Assembly (NCBI RefSeq): GCF_016653635.2
Contig: NZ_CP067420.1
Location: 3,445,501 to 3,509,500, forward strand
DNA: 64,000 bases
Source: Skermanella sp. TT6
GTDB lineage: Bacteria; Pseudomonadota; Alphaproteobacteria; Azospirillales; Azospirillaceae
Direction: 5' to 3'
Each line of letters opens with the position of its first letter. Within the stretch, counting starts at the first letter, position 1. Under the pieces are notes generated by a model that was given only the letters and a program-made list of their open reading frames with translations, had not been told where the DNA came from and searched no databases. Shown here in pieces: positions 44,052 through 54,401 of this stretch. A program made the translations under genes and the position numbers.

Positions 44052-46653
44052 CACCGAAGCACTGGAACAAGAAGGCCGCCGCGCCGTCGCCGAGCAGGGT
44101 TCCCTGTTCGGCGACGCGCACGCGCTCCAATACGGCACCGGCCCGGTCTATGACGAGATGGTCACCGGGGGCGGACGGCTGCGCCCGCACTGGCAGCGCT
44201 TCATGGGGGCGCTGGGCGCGCTCGACCCGTCGCTGATGGCCGAGCGGTGGGAGGCGGCGCGCCGCCTGCTCCACCAGAACGGCGTCACCTATAATATCTA
44301 TGGCGATCCCCAGGGCATGGAGCGGCCCTGGCCGCTCGACATGATCCCGCTGCTGATCCCGGCGGAGGAATGGGACGCGATCGAAGCCGGGCTGATCCAG
44401 CGCGCGACCCTGCTCAACGCCATGCTGGCCGACCTGTACGGCCCGCAGGACCTGATCCGATCGGGCCGCCTGCCCGCGGCGCTGCTCTATTCCGACCGCG
44501 GGTTCCAGCGGGCCTGCCACGGCGCCGTACCGACCGGCGGGGTGTTCCTGCACCTCTACGCCGCCGACCTGGCAAGGGCGCCCGACGGCCGCTGGTGGGT
44601 GCTGGGCGACCGGACCCAGACCCCGAGCGGCGCCGGCTACGCGCTGGAGAACCGGGCGGTGGTCAGCCGGGTCCTGACCGACGCCTTCAAGGATTGCAAC
44701 GTCCGCACGCTGGGTCCCTTCTTCACGGCGCTCCGCGAGATGCTGGTCCGGCTGGCCCCCCGACCGACCCGCGACCCGCGCATCGTCCTGCTGACGCCCG
44801 GCCCCTACAACGAGACCTATTTCGAGCACGCCTACCTCGCCCGCCACCTGGGCATCACGCTGGTCGAGGGCGGCGACCTGACGGTGCGCGACCGCCAGGT
44901 GTTCCTGAAGACCCTGAGCGGCCTGGAGCCGGTGGACGTGATCCTGCGCCGGCTGGACGACGACTATTGCGATCCGCTGGAACTGCGCGCGGACAGTTCG
45001 CTGGGCGTCGCCGGCCTGGTCCAGGCGGTCCGCGCCGGGACCGTGACGGTCGCCAACGCCCTGGGCACCGGGCTGATCGAGTCGCTGTCGTTCAAGCCGT
45101 TCCTGCCGATGCTGTGCCGCCACCTGCTGGGCGAGGAGCTGAAGATCCCCGGCGTCGCCATGTGGTGGTGCGGCCAGGAGGAGGAGCGGACCTACGTGGT
45201 CGAGCATCTCGATCGCCTGGTGATCAAGCCGGCCTTCGCGCATCTCGGCTCCGAGCCTGTGTTCGGCTCGTCCCTCTTCCGGCAGGAACGCCAGGACCTG
45301 ATCGCCCGGCTGCGCGCCCGGCCGGCCGACTTCATCGGCCAGGAGCAGCTCGGGCTTTCCACGGTGCCGACCTGGATCGACGGCGCCCTGCAGCCCCGCC
45401 CGCTGGTGATGCGGGTTTATCTCGCGGCCAAGCCCGAGGGCGGCTACACGGTGATGCCCGGCGGGCTGACCCGCATGTCGGCGACCGCCGGCCGGCTGAT
45501 CGTGTCGATGCAGCGCGGCGGCGGCAGCAAGGATACCTGGGTGATGTCCCGCGGCCCGGCGGAAGGGCGCCCTGCCCCGCCCCGGCCCCAGGGCGTCCCG
45601 GCGGAGGTTCGCGGCACCGAACCCCGGACCGTCGCCGCGCGCGACGTGGACGTCAAGCCCCAGAGCGGCGACCTGCCGTCGCGCGTCGCCGACGGGCTGT
45701 TCTGGCTGGGCCGCTACGCCGAGCGGTCGGAAAGCACGCTGCGCATCCTGCGCGGGGTCTACACGCGCCTGTCCGACGGCACCCGTCCCGGCGTCGGCGA
45801 CGAGCTGGTGCCGTTGATGCGGCTGATGGACTGGACCGGCATGGTGCCCCGCGATTTGGCCGACATGGCGGAAAGCGGCACCGGGCGCGGCCTGCGCCAG
45901 GCGCTCCAGGGGGCTGTGTTCGATGGCGGGCATCCCAACAGCCTGCGCGCCAACATCCAGCGGCTCCACCGTACCGCCGCCGGCGTGCGCGACCGGCTGT
46001 CGCTCGACATGTGGCGCGTGATTTCCCAACTGGACCGCCAGAGCGAGCCGGCGTCGGCCCGGTCGCGGATCGACACGGCGATGCTGCTGCGTCTGGACGA
46101 CCTGATCACCACGCTCGCGGCGCTCGCCGGACTGGAGCAGGAAAGCATGACGCGCGGCCCGGGCTGGCGGTTCCTGGACATCGGGAGGCGGCTGGAGCGC
46201 GGGATCAACAGCCTGGCGCTGATGCGCGGCACCCGGATCTGCGACGCCGCCGGCGACGACCCGGCGGTGCTGGAGGTCCTGCTGGAGCTCGGCGAGAGCT
46301 TCATGACCTACCGGGAACGCTATTACACGACCGCCCAGCGGACGCCGGTCCTGTACCTGCTGCTGTGCGACGAGACGAACCCGCGGGCGCTGGCCTACCA
46401 GCTCTCGCACCTGGCGCGGCACCTGGCGGCCCTGCCGCGCCCGCCGGTGGCCAATCTGCGGGTCAACCAGAGCCCGATCACGGCCGCGATCCGCCTGATC
46501 GAGGACACCCGCGAGATCCTGCGCGAGCCGGAAATCATCCGCGACCGCTTCGCGCTGCGCAACGCCCTGAACAGCCTGGCCGACAGGCTGCCGGAAATCT
46601 CCAACCTGCTGGCCCACGCCTATTTCAGCCATGCCTTCTCCCGCCCCGCCTGA
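44044..46653 (+). CDS. Circularly permuted ATP-grasp type 2 fused to an alpha-E domain
   Basis: 869 residues. Residues about 1-500 are CP_ATPgrasp_2 (FMGALGALDPSLMAERW, NPQ-like GVTYNIYGDPQGMERPWPLD, later GGLTRMSA and QRGGGSKDTWV). A short Pro/Arg linker (about 510-540) leads to the alpha-E/DUF403 domain (VADGLFWLGRYAERSESTLRI to the C-terminus). Many genomes encode these as separate genes; here they are fused. The TTG start overlaps the preceding stop by 8 bases. Predicted to form an amide or thioester bond using ATP, together with the flanking transglutaminases. Confidence 0.9.
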   Translation: MADTEALEQEGRRAVAEQGSLFGDAHALQYGTGPVYDEMVTGGGRLRPHWQRFMGALGALDPSLMAERWEAARRLLHQNGVTYNIYGDPQGMERPWPLDMIPLLIPAEEWDAIEAGLIQRATLLNAMLADLYGPQDLIRSGRLPAALLYSDRGFQRACHGAVPTGGVFLHLYAADLARAPDGRWWVLGDRTQTPSGAGYALENRAVVSRVLTDAFKDCNVRTLGPFFTALREMLVRLAPRPTRDPRIVLLTPGPYNETYFEHAYLARHLGITLVEGGDLTVRDRQVFLKTLSGLEPVDVILRRLDDDYCDPLELRADSSLGVAGLVQAVRAGTVTVANALGTGLIESLSFKPFLPMLCRHLLGEELKIPGVAMWWCGQEEERTYVVEHLDRLVIKPAFAHLGSEPVFGSSLFRQERQDLIARLRARPADFIGQEQLGLSTVPTWIDGALQPRPLVMRVYLAAKPEGGYTVMPGGLTRMSATAGRLIVSMQRGGGSKDTWVMSRGPAEGRPAPPRPQGVPAEVRGTEPRTVAARDVDVKPQSGDLPSRVADGLFWLGRYAERSESTLRILRGVYTRLSDGTRPGVGDELVPLMRLMDWTGMVPRDLADMAESGTGRGLRQALQGAVFDGGHPNSLRANIQRLHRTAAGVRDRLSLDMWRVISQLDRQSEPASARSRIDTAMLLRLDDLITTLAALAGLEQESMTRGPGWRFLDIGRRLERGINSLALMRGTRICDAAGDDPAVLEVLLELGESFMTYRERYYTTAQRTPVLYLLLCDETNPRALAYQLSHLARHLAALPRPPVANLRVNQSPITAAIRLIEDTREILREPEIIRDRFALRNALNSLADRLPEISNLLAHAYFSHAFSRPA

Positions 46654-47590
46654 TAGCGCCGCCGCGCCGGAAGACACCGACGCGCGCGAGGACGCCGCCG
46701 CCCGGCCGGTGCGCTACCGCACCCGGCACACGACCAGTTACGAGTACGGCGACGGGGTCTCGGTCTCCCAGCACGTCGTCCATCTCGGTCCACGGGACAA
46801 CCCGCGCCAGGCCTGCTCGTCGGTCGCCCTGACGATCACGCCCGAACCCGCGGTGCGGGAGGCTTGGCTGGATTATTTCGGCAACCCGGCGGAGTATTTC
46901 GCGGTCCAGGAGCCCCACCGGTCGCTGACGATCGAGTCGGTCGTCGAGCTGGAGGTCACGCCGCCCGAACCGCTGGAAGCCGGCTCCGCCCCGCCCTGGG
47001 AGGACGTCCGGGACACGGCCCGGACCCCCCGGTCGGCCGATGCGATCGGGGCCAACGAGTTCCTGTTCGACAGCGTGATGGTGAAGGCGTCGCCCGATCT
47101 GGCGGCCTATGCGGAGCCGTCCTTCCCGCCGGGCCGACCCACGGTGGAAGCGGTGCTCGACCTGATGCACCGCATCCATGACGATTTCACCTTCGATTCG
47201 ACCGCGACGACGGTCGCGACGCCGCTGGCGGACGTGCTCGCCCATCGCCGCGGCGTCTGCCAGGACTTCGCCCATCTCGGAGTCGGCTGCCTGAGGTCGC
47301 TCGGTCTTCCGGCCCGGTATGTCAGCGGCTATCTGCGAACCCACCCGCCGCCGGGCCGTCCCCGGATGGTCGGTGCCGACATGTCGCACGCCTGGTTCTC
47401 CGTCTGGTGCGGGACGGAAACCGGCTGGGTTGACCTCGACCCGACCAACGACAAGCCGGTGGACGCCGACTACATCACCCTCGCCTGGGGCCGGGACTAT
47501 GACGACGTCAGTCCCGTCAGGGGCGTAATCCTGGGCGGCTGGGGCCATACCTTGAGCGTCCAGGTGGACGTCGAGCCTCTCCTGGATTGA
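46631..47590 (+). CDS. Transglutaminase-like cysteine protease-fold protein
   Basis: 319 residues. Bacterial transglutaminase N domain (YRTRHTTSYEYGDGVSVSQHVVHLGPRD) and core with Cys210 (RRGVCQDFAH), His253 (MSHAWFSVWC) and Asp270 (VDLDPTND). Members probably act as amidases or peptidases. The ATG lies 23 bases inside the previous gene, so the three genes form one translation-coupled operon. It may trim or release the product of the two ligases. Confidence 0.9.
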   Translation: MPSPAPPDSAAAPEDTDAREDAAARPVRYRTRHTTSYEYGDGVSVSQHVVHLGPRDNPRQACSSVALTITPEPAVREAWLDYFGNPAEYFAVQEPHRSLTIESVVELEVTPPEPLEAGSAPPWEDVRDTARTPRSADAIGANEFLFDSVMVKASPDLAAYAEPSFPPGRPTVEAVLDLMHRIHDDFTFDSTATTVATPLADVLAHRRGVCQDFAHLGVGCLRSLGLPARYVSGYLRTHPPPGRPRMVGADMSHAWFSVWCGTETGWVDLDPTNDKPVDADYITLAWGRDYDDVSPVRGVILGGWGHTLSVQVDVEPLLD

Positions 47591-47624
47591 AAAACCCTAC
47601 CAATGTAGGACTCATTTTAGTATA

Positions 47625-47656
47625 TTCCCGCAAAATAGATTAAAGCCTTGCGGGAA
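47625..47656 (+). promoter_or_regulatory. Inverted repeat that would sequester the diguanylate cyclase ribosome site
   Basis: Arms TTCCCGCAA (47625-47633) and TTGCGGGAA (47648-47656) are perfectly complementary with a 14-base loop. The right arm contains GGGAA, the likely Shine-Dalgarno, and ends 5 bases before the GTG start. It could be a translational switch or a DNA operator. A short CCTAC/GTAGG stem with T-rich tail at 47596-47617 may end the upstream operon. Confidence 0.5.
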
Positions 47657-47661
47657 AAGGC

Positions 47662-48867
47662 GTGAAACAAACGCTTTCAAACATATTGATTCGTGTAGCT
47701 GACAAAACGTTGGCGAACATCGACGGCGATCTCTCGCTGGCGCAGGTCCATGACCTGATCCAGCCCAGGGGTCACTCGCCGGTGATACAGCGGCGGCGGG
47801 CCGCCCTGATCGTTTCCCGGGCCCGGATCGTCGCCGGCGTCTTCTCGATCCTGACGCCGCTCTGGATCGCCATCGACATGTACCTGTTCGCCTGGCCCGA
47901 ATGGGGATATCTGGCGGCGCTGAGGATCGCGGCGAGCATTGCCTTCGGTGCGCTGGCGCTTTACTACCGCGGCGGCGAGGGGATGAAGCAGGCCTGGGCC
48001 GCGCTGGCATGGCTCCTGTCGGTGCCGACGCTCTTCTTCATCGCGTCGCATCCGATGGTCAACCAGTTCGATCCCGACAGTCCCGCGGCCGCGATAGCCG
48101 CCGGCTACGCCTTCCTGCCCTTCGTGATGTGCGCCGGCCTCAGCGTCTTTCCCATCACGGCGCTGGAAGGGATCGTGTTCGCGACGCCGCTGCTGCTGGC
48201 CCATTTGACCGCCGGCGTCTACGGGTCGGCGATCTTCCCGTTCAACTCCTATCTCGGGGCCATGTGGCTCCTGCTGCTGCTGTCCTCCGTCGCGACGCTG
48301 GCGGCGATGAGCCAGCTCCATTTCCTGATGGCGCTGGTCAACCAGTCCTCCCACGACAAGCTGACCGGCGCCTATGCCCGGCGGATCGGGGAGGAGATGC
48401 TGAACCTTCAGTTCGGCAACGCCCGGCGGAACAAGCGCCCGCTGTCCCTGGTCTTCGTCGACCTGGACGATTTCAAGAAGGTGAACGACCGCTTCGGCCA
48501 CGAGGAGGGCGACCGCGTGCTGCGCGATGCGGCCCAGTCCCTGCTGAAGGGGCTGCGCCAGGGCGACCTGGTCATCCGCTGGGGCGGGGAGGAATTCCTG
48601 ATCGTCATGCCCGACACCGACACGCCGGGCGCGCTGACGGCGATCCGGCGCCTGCGCGCCGACGGGCTGGGGGTACGGCCCGACGGCAAGCCGCAGACCG
48701 CCAGCATCGGCATCGCCGAGGCCATCGCGGAGGCGCCGGAAAGCTCGACCCGGCTGGTGGAGATCGCCGACCACCGCATGTATGTGGCCAAGCAGGCCGG
48801 CAAGGACTGCATCTGTACCGGGGAGGAAGCCGCCCCGGTCACCCGCGAGGAGTTGGAGCCGGCCTGA
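47662..48867 (+). CDS. Membrane diguanylate cyclase (GGDEF)
   Basis: 401 residues with GTG start. About six hydrophobic segments between residues 50 and 225 form an MHYT/MASE-like membrane sensor of unrecognised type. The GGDEF domain spans about 228-385 with active-site GGEEF (308-312) and an allosteric RxxD site (RQGD, 299-302), so it should make cyclic di-GMP with product inhibition. FVDLDDFKKVNDRFGH is the metal- and nucleotide-binding block. Controls biofilm or motility by inference. The ribosome site lies inside a perfect hairpin. Confidence 0.92.
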   Translation: MKQTLSNILIRVADKTLANIDGDLSLAQVHDLIQPRGHSPVIQRRRAALIVSRARIVAGVFSILTPLWIAIDMYLFAWPEWGYLAALRIAASIAFGALALYYRGGEGMKQAWAALAWLLSVPTLFFIASHPMVNQFDPDSPAAAIAAGYAFLPFVMCAGLSVFPITALEGIVFATPLLLAHLTAGVYGSAIFPFNSYLGAMWLLLLLSSVATLAAMSQLHFLMALVNQSSHDKLTGAYARRIGEEMLNLQFGNARRNKRPLSLVFVDLDDFKKVNDRFGHEEGDRVLRDAAQSLLKGLRQGDLVIRWGGEEFLIVMPDTDTPGALTAIRRLRADGLGVRPDGKPQTASIGIAEAIAEAPESSTRLVEIADHRMYVAKQAGKDCICTGEEAAPVTREELEPA

Positions 48868-48972
48868 ACCGTGGTGCGGGCTGTTTTTGCCACAGATGAC
48901 GGCGATGGGCACAGATCCGGCTCGGGCCGTTTCCTCAAAGGGTGCCGGCAGCAGTCGGAAACAACGCTTTTT
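48868..48972. other. Spacer before the tandem repeats
   Basis: About 100 bases without gene or clear terminator. It contains CACAGATGACGGCGATGGGCA, resembling common intergenic debris also seen near 51250. Confidence 0.3.
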
Positions 48973-49178
48973 CGTCATGGCCGGACTTGATCCACGGCTG
49001 TCCGGCACGGTGATTGCCTGCACTGCGAAAGGGTTAGTCTCAGGTAGAATTATTCCATTTTCGTCATGGCCGGACTTGATCCACGGCTGTCCGGCACGAC
49101 GATTGCTTGCGCTGCGAAAAGGTTAGTCTCAGGTAAAGTTACTCCATTTTCGTCATGGCCGGACTTGATCCGGCCATC
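48973..49178. repeat. 89-bp tandem repeat, about 2.3 units
   Basis: CGTCATGGCCGGACTTGATC recurs at 48973, 49062 and 49151, exactly 89 bases apart. The first two units continue into CACGGCTGTCCGGCACG and a GGTTAGTCTCAGGTA stretch; the third diverges after the palindrome into GGCCATC and leads to the intron target. Units 1 and 2 differ at only a few positions, implying recent duplication. Confidence 0.88.
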
Positions 49179-49213
49179 TTTTACGAGAAGCATCGGCGCC
49201 TCCGTGCCTTGAG

Positions 49214-49236
49214 ATCCGCGGGTCACGCCCGCGGAT
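49214..49236. repeat. Hairpin forming the 5' exon target of the group II intron
   Basis: ATCCGCGGG / CCCGCGGAT with a TCACG loop, two bases before the intron 5' end (GTGCG at 49239). Class C introns typically insert behind such hairpins. Confidence 0.8.
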
Positions 49237-49667
49237 GAGTGCGTCCGTGAGGACGTTTTGTCAGTGTGGTGCAAGTCCGCACCGAAGGAGGTCACGACTT
49301 CGAAGCCGAAGGTAACTGCGTCGCCGCGAAGCGGGGTGGGGAGCAACCTGAGGCGAACCGGCGGTCCGTAGGATGACGAACCCGTTTCGGCGGGGTGGCT
49401 CGGCGAGCCTGCTCATTCATGGCGAAGCCTGGAACCGACCGTCGGCGCTGAGGTGACTGGGAAAGCGACCGGCGGGACCACCACGTGGGTGGGGGCGGAA
49501 TGTCGGGACGGCAAGGCGGAGTAAGCGGAGAGACCTGCCGGCGCGGGTGACGGCGGCAGGAGTCAGAGCCTTCATATTACCGCGATGGCGCGGGACCGCC
49601 GGAGGGCGGTCGCCGGCGCCGGAGAGGGACGGATAGCAAAACCGGCCCGAGGGAAGGGAGGCAGGAA

Positions 49668-51014
49668 GTGGAACGGGGAAGGACGGGGATGACGCAAGGA
49701 ACAGTTCCGGGAGTGCCGGTAACGGCTAAACAAGGGACGGAAGCCCAGGCTCGGGATTGGAGCTGGGTGGAAGCGTCGATCTGGACCGGCCCCATGGTGT
49801 CGGCGCTGGGCAACGGCGTCAAAGGAGGCAAATGGTACAGCCTGATCGACAAAGCGATCCGGCCGGCGACCCTGGAGTGCGCGTGGCGGCGTGTCGCGCG
49901 TAACAAGGGGGCGGCGGGCGTGGACGGGCAGAGCATCGCCCGGTTCACGCTCCAGGCGGATCGGTACCTGCGGGAATTGCACGAGGACCTGAACAGCGGC
50001 AGCTACCGGCCAAGCCCGGTCCGGCGCGTGGAGATCCCGAAGGGGGACGGCAAAACCCGCCCCCTGGGCATCCCCACGGTCAAGGACCGGATCGTCCAGA
50101 CGGCTCTCAAGCTGACGATCGAGCCCATCCTCGAAGCCCGGTTCCGGGACGGCAGCTACGGCTTCCGCCCCGGCCGCGGCTGCAAGGATGCCTTGCGCGC
50201 GGTCGACCGGGCGCTCAAGGACGGATACGCCTGGGTGGTGGACGCCGACCTGGAACGGTACTTCGACACGATCCCGCGCCGGGACCTCATGGCCCGGCTC
50301 GGCGACCTGATCAGCGACGGGCGCGTCCTGGAGTTGATCGACAGCTTCCTCCAGCAGGACATCATGACGGAAACGGCACGATGGACACCGGTCGCGGGAG
50401 CTCCGCAAGGGGCGGTGATCTCACCGATCCTGAGCAACTTGTACCTGCACCCGCTGGACGAGCTGATGGAAGCCGAAGGCTACCGCATGATCCGCTACGC
50501 GGACGACTTCGTCGTCCTGTGCCGGGACGAGGCGCAGGCCCGCGCGGCCCTGGCCCGGGTGCAAGCCTGGGTGGCCGACAACGGCCTGACGCTCCATCCC
50601 GACAAGACGCACGTCGGAGACTGCCGGCAACCCGGCCAGGGCTTCGACTTCCTCGGCTACCGCTTCGAGGCGGGACGCCGATACGTGCGGGACAAGAGCC
50701 TGAAGGCGTTCAAGGACAAGATCCGGGCCCGCACCGGCCGCAGCCGGGGCGTCAGCCTGGATCACGTCATCGCGGATCTCAATCCGGTGCTGCGGGGGTG
50801 GTTCGGCTACTTCAAACATGCTCGAGCCCGCCTCTTCACGCAACTGGACAAGTTCATCCGCAGACGCCTGAGGGCGATGCTGCGCAAGCAATCCCGACGC
50901 CCAGGCTTCGGGAAAAGCTATGCAGACCATCGGCAATGGACCAATGCCTACTTCGCGACCAGGGGACTGTTCACCCTCTCGACAGCCCTCAGGCAAGCGA
51001 GACACTCCCGATGA
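49668..51014 (+). CDS. ltrA: Group II intron reverse transcriptase/maturase
   Basis: 448 residues from a GTG with GGGAGG 6 bases upstream (an ATG at 49689 is an equal alternative). RT blocks are complete: RNKGAAGVDGQS, RRVEIPKGDGKTRPLGIPTVKDRIVQ, YGFRPGRGCKDAL, GAPQGAVISPILSNLYL and the catalytic YADD. The GIIM/X maturase region follows (LNPVLRGWFGYFKHA). No HNH endonuclease domain is present, consistent with class C introns that use other priming. It splices the host intron RNA and reverse-transcribes it at new sites. Confidence 0.93.
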   Translation: MERGRTGMTQGTVPGVPVTAKQGTEAQARDWSWVEASIWTGPMVSALGNGVKGGKWYSLIDKAIRPATLECAWRRVARNKGAAGVDGQSIARFTLQADRYLRELHEDLNSGSYRPSPVRRVEIPKGDGKTRPLGIPTVKDRIVQTALKLTIEPILEARFRDGSYGFRPGRGCKDALRAVDRALKDGYAWVVDADLERYFDTIPRRDLMARLGDLISDGRVLELIDSFLQQDIMTETARWTPVAGAPQGAVISPILSNLYLHPLDELMEAEGYRMIRYADDFVVLCRDEAQARAALARVQAWVADNGLTLHPDKTHVGDCRQPGQGFDFLGYRFEAGRRYVRDKSLKAFKDKIRARTGRSRGVSLDHVIADLNPVLRGWFGYFKHARARLFTQLDKFIRRRLRAMLRKQSRRPGFGKSYADHRQWTNAYFATRGLFTLSTALRQARHSR

Positions 51015-51031
51015 GGAAAGCCACGACTGGA

Positions 51032-51064
51032 GAGCCGTGTGCGGGAAAACCGCCCGCACGGTTC
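51032..51064 (+). ncRNA. Group II intron domain V
   Basis: GAGCCGTGTGCGGG, AAAAC, then CGCCCGCACGGTTC form the catalytic 33-34-nt hairpin, 17 bases after the maturase stop. Domain VI follows as GGAGGGAGGGGAGG pairing with CCTTCCCTACCCC, with an unpaired A as branch-point candidate. Confidence 0.88.
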
Positions 51065-51099
51065 GGAGGGAGGGGAGGCAAAACCTTCCCTACCCCTAT

Positions 51100-51329
51100 C
51101 GAACTGAAGGAGAAAACGTTTGTTAGTAACGTTCCCAATGGTTGATTAGCAAGTACCGTGCCGGACAGCCGTGGACTTGATCCGGCCATCGTCTCGCAGG
51201 TCTCACCGGGGCTCCGTGGCGGGAGATGCCCAGATCATAGGAGAAATTATTATCCGCAGATGAACGCAGATGGACACGGATACTTGCGGATGAGTATCTG
51301 TGGCCTTCTGCGTGCGACTGCCGCCGACG
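51100..51329. repeat. Repeat remnants downstream of the intron
   Basis: The intron 3' exon is followed at 51158-51190 by GTGCCGGACAGCCGTGGACT and TCCGGCCATC, an inverted partial copy of the repeat units at 48973-49178. GCAGATGAACGCAGATG near 51258 is another simple near-duplicate. No gene is visible before prfC ends at 51330. Confidence 0.6.
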
Positions 51330-52943
<1,614 letters not shown>

Positions 52944-52988
52944 GAGCTGCCTCCCTTGGCGTTTCGTACCCCGGAGATCCCGTCGGCC

Positions 52989-54401
52989 TTAGCTGGCCGA
53001 CGAGTATCCGCGACGGCCGCCCCCGGCCGAATGGTCGCGGTCGCGGCGGACCGGATTGTAGCCGCCGCGCTCGCCGTGCGGACGGTCGCCGCCGGCATGG
53101 CGATGCTCGGCGTGGGGCCGGTCGCCATGGCCATGGCCCCGGTCGCTCCGCTCGCCGTCCGGCCGACGCTGCCCGCCGAAGCCGCCGCGGCCACCGGGTG
53201 CGCCCTGGCCGCCGCCGCGGTACGGCCGCTTGTTGTAGCCGCCGGGATTGGCGCCACGCGGACGCTCGGTCGGCTCCAGGCCCGGGATCACGTGGTTGGC
53301 GAGCGGCTTGCCGATGAAGTGCTCGATCGCCTTGACCTGCTTCCAGTCGCTCCGGGTGAAGAACGAGTAGGCGGTTCCGGAGGCCCCGGCCCGGCCGGTA
53401 CGGCCGATGCGGTGGACGTAATCCTCCGCGATCTTCGGCAGGTCGAAGTTGATGACCTGCGTGATGTCGGAGATGTCGATGCCGCGGGCCGCCACGTCGG
53501 TGGCGATCAGCAGGCGGATACGGCCCCGGCGCAGGTCGTCGATCGTGCGGTTGCGCTGGTGCTGCTTCATGTCGCCGTGCAGGGCGCCGGCGGCATGGCC
53601 CTTGGCGCACAGCTCGTCGGCCAGGCGGTCGGCATCGCGCTTGGTCGCGGCGAAGACGATCGTCTTGCCGGCCTCGTCGGTGGACACGAGGTGGTCGAGC
53701 AGGCGGTGCTTGTGGCCCAGGTCATCGGCCCGCAGCAGGCGCTGGTCGATGGTGTCGTGGCTCACGTTGCGGCCCGCGATGTCGATCCGCTCCGGGTTCT
53801 TCAGCAGACGGGCGGCGAGCCGTTCCATCGGACCGTCGCAGGTCGCGGTGAACATCAGCGTCTGGCGGCCCGCCGGGCAGGCGGCGGCGATCTGCTCGAC
53901 CGGCTCGATGAAGCCCATGTCGAGCATGCGGTCGGCCTCGTCCAGCACCAGCAGTTCCAGCGCCGACAGGTTGACGCGGCCCCGCTCCAGGTGGTCGATC
54001 AGACGGCCCGGGGTGGCGACGATCAGGTCCACGCGCCGCTCCAGCATGCGGAGCTGCTCGCGGTAGGGCATGCCGCCCAGGATCACGCCGGTCTGCACGC
54101 GGTCGAACTTGGAGTATTTGCGAACGGCGTCCAGGATCTGGGTCGCCAGCTCGCGGGTCGGCGACAGCACCAGGACGCGGGGTCCGAAGCTGCCGGCCGG
54201 ACGGGGAGTCTTCAGCTTCTGAAGGGCCGGAAGAACGAAGGCGGCGGTCTTGCCGGTTCCGGTGTTGGCCGAAGCGACCAGATCCCGACCGGCCAGCGCC
54301 AACGGAATAGCCTTTTCCTGGATCGGAGTCGGCTCGTTGTAGCCGGAAGCCTCGACGGCTTGAAGAATGGTCGGGTGGAGGTCGAGTTCAGCGAAAGTCA
54401 T
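52989..54401 (-). CDS. DEAD-box RNA helicase, DeaD/RhlE-like with basic tail
   Basis: 470 residues. Motifs Q (EPTPIQEKAIP), I (ANTGTGKT, with Asn replacing the more usual Gln), Ia PTRELA, II DEAD, III TAT in place of SAT, V ATDVAARGID and VI HRIGRTGRAG. The C-terminal 110 residues are Arg/Gly/His/Asp-rich (RGHGHGDRPHAEHRHAGGDRPH), an RNA-binding disordered tail. Start at 54401 (MTFAELDLHP) matches family N-termini; a long upstream in-frame extension is the 5' leader. Its ribosome site is weak and the leader exceeds 250 bases, a layout common in cold-induced helicase genes. Confidence 0.9.
   Translation of the reverse strand: MTFAELDLHPTILQAVEASGYNEPTPIQEKAIPLALAGRDLVASANTGTGKTAAFVLPALQKLKTPRPAGSFGPRVLVLSPTRELATQILDAVRKYSKFDRVQTGVILGGMPYREQLRMLERRVDLIVATPGRLIDHLERGRVNLSALELLVLDEADRMLDMGFIEPVEQIAAACPAGRQTLMFTATCDGPMERLAARLLKNPERIDIAGRNVSHDTIDQRLLRADDLGHKHRLLDHLVSTDEAGKTIVFAATKRDADRLADELCAKGHAAGALHGDMKQHQRNRTIDDLRRGRIRLLIATDVAARGIDISDITQVINFDLPKIAEDYVHRIGRTGRAGASGTAYSFFTRSDWKQVKAIEHFIGKPLANHVIPGLEPTERPRGANPGGYNKRPYRGGGQGAPGGRGGFGGQRRPDGERSDRGHGHGDRPHAEHRHAGGDRPHGERGGYNPVRRDRDHSAGGGRRGYSSAS

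Larger units (their letters stand above)
49239..51099 (+). mobile_element. Group II intron (probably class C) with maturase
   Basis: The 5' end GTGCG follows a hairpin and the 3' end CCCCTAT precedes CGAACTG. Joining the flanks gives CCCGCGGATGA-CGAACTG, the same junction found uninterrupted in copy 1 of the dispersed repeat (CCATGACGAATTG), which fixes both boundaries. Bases 49239-49667 are the structured ribozyme 5' part and hold no other gene. Domain V and a domain VI stem lie between the maturase stop and the 3' end. All parts look intact, so it may be mobile. Confidence 0.88.

Noticed and set aside
48973-49178. Regularly spaced repeats resembling a CRISPR array
   Set aside because: Only about 2.3 units, the intervening sequence is itself repeated rather than unique, and no cas gene is present.
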